Of a DNA stretch of 32,042 nt, positions 24,475-32,042 are shown one piece after another. Below the pieces are notes generated by a model, which was not told the origin of the DNA, made no database searches, and worked only from the letters and a program-made list of their open reading frames with translations. A program made the translations under genes and the position numbers. The DNA lies in assembly GCA_963205005.1 (NCBI GenBank), contig CAUJHW010000134.1:1-32042 (forward strand), written 5' to 3'. Positions within the stretch are counted from its first letter, which is position 1. The number at the start of each line of letters is the position of its first letter. Source of the stretch: Pseudomonadota bacterium (GTDB taxonomy: Bacteria > Pseudomonadota > Alphaproteobacteria > Caulobacterales > Caulobacteraceae).

Positions 24475-25593
24475 ATGAAGCTGACCATCGAACGCGCCGC
24501 ACTGCTTCGGGCGCTGGGACACGTGCAGAGCGCCGTGGAGCGCCGCAACACGATTCCGATCCTGTCCAACGTGCTGCTGTCGGCGGAACGCGACCGGCTG
24601 ACTTTCGCGGCCACCGACCTGGACATGGAGATCATCGACGAGGCCCTGGCCCAGGTGGACCAGCCCGGCCAGATCACCGCGCCCGCCCACACCCTCTATG
24701 AAATCGTCCGCAAGCTGCCCGAGGGCGCCGACGTCTCGCTCAGCTTCACCGGCGAGGACCCCCGCCTGACCGTGGCCGCCGGCCGCAGCCGCTTCAACCT
24801 GCCGGTCCTGCCGGCGGGTGACTTCCCGGTCATGTCGTCGGAGGGCTTCTCCGGCAAGATGAGCGTCGACGTGAACGACCTGATCCGGCTGATCGACAAG
24901 ACCCGCTTCGCCATCTCGGCGGAGGAGACCCGCTACTACCTGAATGGCCTCTACCTCCACACCGTGATCATCGACGGCCGGCCGCGCCTGCGCGCTGTGG
25001 CCACCGACGGCTCGCGGCTGGCGCTCGCCGACATGGCGGCGCCCGAGGGCGCGGCCGGGATGCCGGGCGTCATCGTCCCCCGCAAGACCATCGGCGAGGC
25101 CCGGCGGCTCCTCGAAGACGCGGGGGAATCGGTCGAACTGCAGATCAGCCCGCAGAAGATCCGCCTGGAGCTGAACGGCGCGGCCCTGACCTCCAAGGTC
25201 ATCGACGGCAACTTCCCCGACTATGGCCGGGTGATCCCCAAGGACAACAACCGCACGGTCATGGTCGACGCCAAGGTGTTCGCCCAGGCCGTCGACCGCG
25301 TCGCCACCATCTCGGCCGAGAAGAGCCGCTCGGTGCGCATGGCCATCGAGAGCGGCCGCGTGGTGCTGACGGTCCGCAACATGGAAGCCGGCCAGGCGGT
25401 CGAGGAGCTGGAGATCGATTACGACGGCGAGCCCTTCGAGCTGTCGTTCAACGCCCGTTACCTGCTGGACATCACCGACCAGATCTCGGGCGGCTCCATG
25501 GAGCTGCGTTTCGGCGGCCCCAACGACCCGGCCCTGGTGCTGGATCCGGCGGACGCGGATGTGCAGTACATCCTGATGCCGCTGCGGGTTTGA
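24475..25593 (+). CDS. dnaN: DNA polymerase III beta subunit (sliding clamp)
   Basis: The product is 372 residues, the normal size for the three-domain clamp that dimerises around DNA and tethers polymerase III and repair proteins such as MutS. Landmarks are MKLTIERAALLRALGHVQSA, the RRNTIPILSNVLL strand, TRYYLNGLYLH, the ATDGSRLALADM segment (partner-binding pocket), the VIDGNFPDYGRVIPKDNN segment and the typical YILMPLRV C-terminus. The gene has its own leader after the grpE terminator and is followed within 4 bases by palindromic element A. Confidence 0.98.
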   Translation: MKLTIERAALLRALGHVQSAVERRNTIPILSNVLLSAERDRLTFAATDLDMEIIDEALAQVDQPGQITAPAHTLYEIVRKLPEGADVSLSFTGEDPRLTVAAGRSRFNLPVLPAGDFPVMSSEGFSGKMSVDVNDLIRLIDKTRFAISAEETRYYLNGLYLHTVIIDGRPRLRAVATDGSRLALADMAAPEGAAGMPGVIVPRKTIGEARRLLEDAGESVELQISPQKIRLELNGAALTSKVIDGNFPDYGRVIPKDNNRTVMVDAKVFAQAVDRVATISAEKSRSVRMAIESGRVVLTVRNMEAGQAVEELEIDYDGEPFELSFNARYLLDITDQISGGSMELRFGGPNDPALVLDPADADVQYILMPLRV

Positions 25594-25597
25594 GACG

Positions 25598-25730
25598 TCC
25601 CTCCCTTAATGGGGAGGGACAGCCTGCCGCAGGCAGGCAGGGTGGGGCTCTCTGGTTCAAGCGCTCCGCCCGGTCGTGACTTCCCCACCCTGTCGGCTTC
25701 GCCGCCTGTCCCTCCCCATTAAGGGAGGGA
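25598..25730. repeat. Nested palindromic element A (133 bp)
   Basis: Perfect 25-base terminal inverted arms (25598-25622 and 25706-25730; core TTAATGGGGAGGGACAG) enclose a left hairpin CCTGC/GCAGG (25623-25637). Next are an inner inverted pair CAGGGTGGGG (25638-25647) / CCCCACCCTG (25683-25692), a variable centre, and a right CGGC-TTC-GCCG hairpin (25694-25704). It fills the gap between the convergent dnaN and zinc-finger genes, 4 and 5 bases from their stop codons. Copies B and C share the arms and the layout. Confidence 0.95.
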
Positions 25731-25735
25731 AAAAC

Positions 25736-26020
25736 TCAGTGGCCGCCGGCGCCTTCGTAGACGCCCGGGGCCAGGCGTTCGCTCTCCGGGCCTTCCGACC
25801 CCGACGCCAGCACGAAGCGACGGTCGCAGTAGGGGCACTCGACGAAGTCGGCCTCGCCCATCTCCATCCACACGCGCGGATGACCCAGAGCGCCACCAAC
25901 GCCGTCGCAGGCGATGCGGTGGCTGTGGACCACGATCACCTCCGGCGCGGGGCCGGGCGAGGTGAGCGCCGGCTTGGCCGGGGCCGGTTCGGGCTTCGAG
26001 GTGACAGCTTTGCGGGCCAT
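25736..26020 (-). CDS. zf-CHCC family zinc-finger protein
   Basis: The product is 94 residues. A disordered Pro/Ala-rich N-terminus precedes a zinc-finger of the zf-CHCC type related to the mitochondrial complex I 13-kDa subunit. Ligands are visible as RIACDG, then GHPRVWMEM, then FVECPYCDRRFVL (Cys, His, Cys-x2-Cys). Alphaproteobacterial members are about this size; an association with complex I is suggested for some but is not shown here. ATG 26020 begins MARKAVTSKPEPAPAKP; the upstream in-frame extension covers the divergent promoter region and is rejected. Element A abuts its stop codon. Confidence 0.85.
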   Translation of the reverse strand: MARKAVTSKPEPAPAKPALTSPGPAPEVIVVHSHRIACDGVGGALGHPRVWMEMGEADFVECPYCDRRFVLASGSEGPESERLAPGVYEGAGGH

Positions 26021-26123
26021 GATGTTCACTACCTTCGTGGCCGGCCGCTTGGCGTAGCGCCGACACGGCCCTAGGTATGCGACGGCGGCTTTCGCCGTCA
26101 ACGCACGACGCCACAAGGACCCC

Positions 26124-27071
26124 ATGGACCTTCCCGAATTCGCGATCGAGGCCCGGGGCCTGACCAAGACCTACCCCGCCACCAAGACCACGCCCGAGAT
26201 GCAGGCGCTCCGCGGCCTCGACCTGGCGATCCCGCGGGGGTCGATCTTCGGCCTGCTGGGGCCGAACGGGGCCGGCAAGTCGACCTTCATCAACATCCTG
26301 GCCGGCCTCTGCCAGAAGACCTCGGGCACGGTCAGCATCTGGGGCCGCGACATCGACGCCCGGCCGCGCGACGCCCGCGCCGCCATCGGGGTGGTGCCGC
26401 AGGAAATCTCCGCCGACCCGTTCTTCACGCCCCGCGAGGCGCTGGAAGTGGCCGCCGGCATGTACGCGGTGCCGAAGTCCGAGCGCCGCACCGACGAACT
26501 GCTCACGGCGCTGGGCCTTGCCGACAAGGCCAGCGCCTATGTGCGCCAGCTGTCCGGGGGCATGAAGCGCCGGCTGATGGTCGCCAAGGCCATGGTGCAC
26601 AATCCGCCGGTGCTGATCCTCGACGAGCCGACTGCAGGCGTGGACGTCGAGCTGCGCAAGCAACTCTGGAACTACGTGCTGGAGCTGAACGGCAAGGGCG
26701 TGACCATCGTTCTGACCACCCACTATCTGGAAGAAGCCCAGGAGCTCTGCGACCAGATCGCCATCGTCAACCGGGGCGTCGTGGTCGCCTGCGAGCCGAC
26801 GACGACCCTGCTGCGGCGCATGGACACCCGCATGGTTCTGGTCACGCCGGAGGAGCCGCTCACGGCCGCCCCGGCCCTGCCCGGATTCGAGACGAAGCTC
26901 CTGAAATCGGGCGGCTTCTCGGTCACCTATCGCACCGGCCAGTCCAGCGTCGAACAGGTGCTGGCCGCCATCCGCGCCGCCGGCCTGCACATCAAGGACA
27001 TCTCCACCGAGGACCCGGACCTCGAGGACGTGTTCGTGTCGCTCACGTCGAAAGCGGCGGAGAGGGCCTGA
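26124..27071 (+). CDS. ABC transporter ATP-binding protein (ABC-2 type)
   Basis: The product is 315 residues of the DrrA/NodI/YadG-like ATPases that pair with ABC-2 type permeases. It has Walker A GLLGPNGAGKST, the Q-loop VVPQEIS, signature YVRQLSGGMKRRL, Walker B VLILDEPTAGVD and the H-loop LTTHYLEEAQ. A roughly 80-residue C-terminal extension follows (from EPLTAAPALPGFE). The start has AAGGA 8 bases upstream. No permease gene is adjacent: a divergent zinc-finger gene precedes it and a convergent acetyltransferase follows. The partner must be encoded elsewhere, and the substrate is unknown. Confidence 0.93.
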   Translation: MDLPEFAIEARGLTKTYPATKTTPEMQALRGLDLAIPRGSIFGLLGPNGAGKSTFINILAGLCQKTSGTVSIWGRDIDARPRDARAAIGVVPQEISADPFFTPREALEVAAGMYAVPKSERRTDELLTALGLADKASAYVRQLSGGMKRRLMVAKAMVHNPPVLILDEPTAGVDVELRKQLWNYVLELNGKGVTIVLTTHYLEEAQELCDQIAIVNRGVVVACEPTTTLLRRMDTRMVLVTPEEPLTAAPALPGFETKLLKSGGFSVTYRTGQSSVEQVLAAIRAAGLHIKDISTEDPDLEDVFVSLTSKAAERA

Positions 27072-27074
27072 CGT

Positions 27075-27213
27075 TCCCTCCCTTAATGGGGAGGGACAGG
27101 CCGCGCGAGCGGCCAGGGTGGGGACGTCCGGATCAGGCTCCGACTCCGCACTCCGGCCCAGGCTTCCCCACCCTGACGGCTTCGCCGTCTGTCCCTCCCC
27201 ATTAAGGGAGGGA
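27075..27213. repeat. Nested palindromic element B (139 bp)
   Basis: The 25-base arms (27075-27099, 27189-27213) are identical to those of element A. Inside are GCCGC-GCGA-GCGGC (27100-27113), CAGGGTGGGG (27114-27123) / CCCCACCCTG (27166-27175) and ACGGC-TTC-GCCGT (27176-27188). It occupies the whole gap between the convergent ABC ATPase and acetyltransferase genes, 3 and 2 bases from their stop codons. Confidence 0.95.
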
Positions 27214-27215
27214 GA

Positions 27216-27764
27216 TCACCCGATCAGCGTCGCGATCTCCGCCCACCGGTACGCGACCTCGAAATAGGTCCCGCCGCCGGGGCCCGGTTCCTGGCGTTCC
27301 GGCTCGGCCTCGCCGCCGAGGTGTTCGTAGAAGCCACGCGCCGCGGCATTGTCGCGCAGGACCGAGATCACCAGCGACCGCGCGCCCCGCGATGCCAGCG
27401 CCCGGGCGGTCTGGGTCAGCAGCCGGGCGCCGAGGCCCCGGCCCTGGGCGCCGCGCAGCAGGTAAAGGGTGGCCACCTCCGCCTCGCCGGGAACCTTGCG
27501 ACGCGAGGGCCCGCCCTGGGCGTAGCCCACCGGCCCCCAGCGGTCGGCGGCGATCAGGGTGAGGTCGTCCGGACCGGGCTGCATCAGCATTCGGGCGAAG
27601 CGGCGGGCGTGGGCCTCTTCCGACATCCTCGCCAGGTAGGCGTCGGGCAGAAGGCCGCGATAGGTCTGCCGCCAGCTGGCCACATGCACGCGGGCCAGGG
27701 CCTCGGCGTCCGCCGGGCCGGCGGGGAAGATGACGAACTGGGTGTCGACACTGCCGTGGGCCAT
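27216..27764 (-). CDS. GNAT family N-acetyltransferase
   Basis: The product is 182 residues. The GNAT core runs from ARVHVASWRQTYRGLLPDAY through the VATLYLLRGAQGRGLGARLL acetyl-CoA loop (Q/RxxGxG/A motif) to LVISVLRDNAAARGFYEHLG, typical of the RimI/YdaF-like group. It transfers an acetyl group from acetyl-CoA to an unidentified amine substrate. ATG 27764 is chosen because the open frame upstream is antisense to mutS and lacks family similarity. It is divergent from mutS, 78 bases away. Confidence 0.9.
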   Translation of the reverse strand: MAHGSVDTQFVIFPAGPADAEALARVHVASWRQTYRGLLPDAYLARMSEEAHARRFARMLMQPGPDDLTLIAADRWGPVGYAQGGPSRRKVPGEAEVATLYLLRGAQGRGLGARLLTQTARALASRGARSLVISVLRDNAAARGFYEHLGGEAEPERQEPGPGGGTYFEVAYRWAEIATLIG

Positions 27765-27842
27765 CCATCCACAGCTTGGCCTTCCGGGGCGTACGTTCAA
27801 GGGGTGCGGGGGGCGGCGCGGTCCTTTACCTTCCTGCGACCG

Positions 27843-30521
<2,679 letters not shown>

Positions 30522-30524
30522 TCT

Positions 30525-30659
30525 TCCCTCCCTTAATGGGGAGGGACAGCGCGACCAGGGCGCGCAGGGTGGGGAATTCACGATCAGGCGCGGGGGCATG
30601 GTACAGACTTCCCCACCCCGACCGCTTCGCGGTCTGCCCCTCCCCATTAAGGGGAGGGA
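30525..30659. repeat. Nested palindromic element C (135 bp)
   Basis: The left arm (30525-30549) is identical to A and B. The right arm (30634-30659) has one substitution and one inserted G. Inside are a CGCG/CGCG hairpin (30550-30564), CAGGGTGGGG (30565-30574) / CCCCACCCCG (30611-30620) and ACCGC-TTC-GCGGT (30621-30633). It fills the gap between mutS and the convergent basic-protein gene, 3 and 7 bases from their stop codons. Confidence 0.95.
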
Positions 30660-30666
30660 TGGGCGC

Positions 30667-31011
30667 TTACCTCGGCTTCACCACGCGCCGCCTGCGCTTC
30701 ACCACCGTCACCGTGAACGCCGAGCCCGCCTTGGCCTTCAGGCGCTTGCGCGTCTCGCTGGCAAGGCCGGATGTGCCGGTGCTGGCCATGGCGCTGGGCG
30801 CGGCGGACTTGGCCTTGGCGCCCAGGCCGTGCCGCTTGCGGGCGCGTTCGTCCTGGCCGGCCTGTTCGGCGCGGCTCTGGGCGGTGCGGGTGGCGAGGTC
30901 CTTGATCAGGGCCTTGCCCTTGCGGGTCCGGCCGGTCAGCGAGGGCGAGACATAGCTGTTGGCGTTCCAGCCCACCGGGGTGGAGCCGCCGCGATACGAT
31001 CCTCTGCCCAT
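30667..31011 (-). CDS. Small basic protein of unknown function
   Basis: This 114-residue protein is very rich in Lys and Arg. It starts MGRGSYRGGSTPVGWNANSY and ends in a basic cluster VVKRRRRVVKPR. Codons almost all end in G or C, as in neighbouring genes, which favours this frame over the overlapping frames. I recognise no domain; the composition suggests nucleic-acid or ribosome contact, which is inference. No strong ribosome-binding site is seen. It is divergent from glnD and convergent with mutS. Confidence 0.6.
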   Translation of the reverse strand: MGRGSYRGGSTPVGWNANSYVSPSLTGRTRKGKALIKDLATRTAQSRAEQAGQDERARKRHGLGAKAKSAAPSAMASTGTSGLASETRKRLKAKAGSAFTVTVVKRRRRVVKPR

Positions 31012-31110
31012 GGGTCTGCGCCAGTTCTCGCCGGGGAGGCGCGGGCATAGCGGCGCCCGGGCGCACGGAAAAGCCGGAACCTCCTGTGCGCGTTAACGAA
31101 CTGGCCTATA

Positions 31111-32042
31111 TGCGTGAGCCCCATGGTCACCCGTCTTCGCCCCACCCGCCTGGAATACGTCGTCGATGGCGTGCGCCTGCGCAGCCAGCTGTCCACGGCC
31201 GCGCTCGAACTGCAGGGCGATGAGCCGGGCCAGCGCAAGGCCGCGCTCGACATCCTCAAGGCCGCCCTGTTCCGCGGCCGGATGATCGCCAAGGAGCGGC
31301 TGGAGAACGGCGCCGGCGGCATCGAGACCGCGCGCCTCCTGTCCGGCGTCACCGACGAGGTGATCACCGCGCTGTGGGACTTCACCACCGTCCACGTGTT
31401 CCGCGCCCGCAATCCCACCGAGGGCGAGCGCCTGGCGCTGATGGCGGTCGGCGGCTACGGCCGGGGCACGCTGGCGCCGTTCTCCGACATCGATCTGCTG
31501 TTCGTGCGGCCCTACAAGCAGACCGCCCACGCCGAGAGTGTGATCGAGTTCATGCTCTACGCCCTGTGGGACCTGGGCTTCAAAGTCGGCCACGCCTCGC
31601 GGACCATCGAAGAGTGCGTGAAGCTCTCCCGGGAGGACTACACGATCCGCACCTCGATCCTGGAGGCGCGGCGCCTGACCGGCGACGAGAAGCTGGCCGA
31701 CGAGCTGATGCACCGGTTCCAGAACGACGTGATGAAGGGCACCGGCGCCGAGTTCGTCGCCGCCAAGCTCAAGGAACGCGACGAGCGGCACGCCCGCGCC
31801 GGCGCCAGCCGCTACATGGTCGAGCCGAACGTGAAGGAAGGGAAGGGGGGGCTGCGCGACCTCAACACCCTGTTCTGGATCGCGAAATACGCCTACCGCG
31901 TCGAGGATGTCGGCGATCTGGTCGGCGCCGGGCTGTTCGACCGCAAGGAACTGCTGCTGTTCGAGCGCTCGGAGGAATTCCTCTGGCGCGTGCGCTGCTG
32001 GATGCATTTCATCACCGGCCGGGCCGAGGAGCGCCTGTCCTT
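31111..32042 (+). CDS. glnD: PII uridylyltransferase GlnD, N-terminal part
   Basis: This frame runs off the right edge after about 310 codons; full proteins have roughly 900. GlnD adds and removes UMP on PII proteins according to glutamine level and so controls nitrogen assimilation. The nucleotidyltransferase domain is visible, with GGYGRG (114-119) and S125-D126-I-D128 (catalytic GxDxD-type acids). Before it is the typical KERLENGAGGIETARLLSGV helix, and after it VEPNVKEGKGGLRDLNTLFW, a family hallmark. ATG 31111 is in frame with this domain; ATG 31124 is not. The HD and ACT domains would lie beyond the window. Confidence 0.95.

Noticed and set aside
27764..27842. A possible DnaA box (CCATCCACA) in the mutS upstream gap
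   Set aside because: Two mismatches to the consensus and no companion sites.
31124..31200. ATG 31124 as the glnD start
   Set aside because: It is out of frame with the GGYGRG and SDID motifs; ATG 31111 is in frame.

Overview
The window is GC-rich chromosomal DNA with almost no non-coding space. The gene content points to an alphaproteobacterium of the Caulobacterales (Caulobacter/Phenylobacterium-like). The main evidence is an RcdA-family protein (a CtrA-degradation adaptor typical of Caulobacter relatives), short alphaproteobacterial DUF1192 and zf-CHCC proteins, a divergent rph / hrcA-grpE arrangement, and dnaN, mutS and glnD close together. The species cannot be fixed from the sequence alone. 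I see no tRNA, rRNA, CRISPR array, insertion sequence or prophage, and no gene-free stretch reaches 300 bases.

Layout, left to right. 1-470: the tail of a YnbE-like lipoprotein and YdbL, partners of the YdbH envelope lipid-transport protein. 473-567: a hairpin followed by nine tandem heptamers. 579-3261: a CarH-like B12-binding MerR regulator with a SOUL haem-binding protein directly downstream, divergent from folE2 and a small gene. 3266-8762: the glyoxylate shunt (aceA then glcB, leftward) with a divergent RamB/ScfR-type regulator. 8820-12712: a double-domain TetR protein, a GPH-family sugar symporter and a PIG3-type quinone oxidoreductase. 12794-13596: a DUF1192 protein and RcdA. 13593-20161: a leftward housekeeping run (rdgB, hemW, rsmI, yraN, a SirB1-like gene, gshB, then comM). 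20350-21633: a rightward block of four small genes (35-aa membrane peptide, DUF2975 protein, Cro-like HTH protein, 34-aa peptide) between rdgB and rph. 21748-25593: rph (leftward), hrcA, grpE, dnaN. 25736-32042: a zinc-finger protein, an ABC ATPase, a GNAT acetyltransferase, mutS, a basic 114-aa protein and the start of glnD.

The most notable non-coding feature is a family of nested-palindrome elements of 133-139 bp (25598-25730, 27075-27213, 30525-30659). Each fills a gap between two convergent genes to within 2-7 bases of both stop codons. A fourth element with the same architecture but a different sequence lies between aceA and glcB (5431-5585).

The most interesting gene group is the CarH-like regulator with SOUL and folE2. 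The regulator carries both signature motifs of B12 photoreceptors, and a perfect 6-3-6 palindrome abuts its start codon. I did not find a clearly undescribed multi-gene system. The candidates worth checking are the palindromic elements, the putative light-responsive cluster and the two very short genes.
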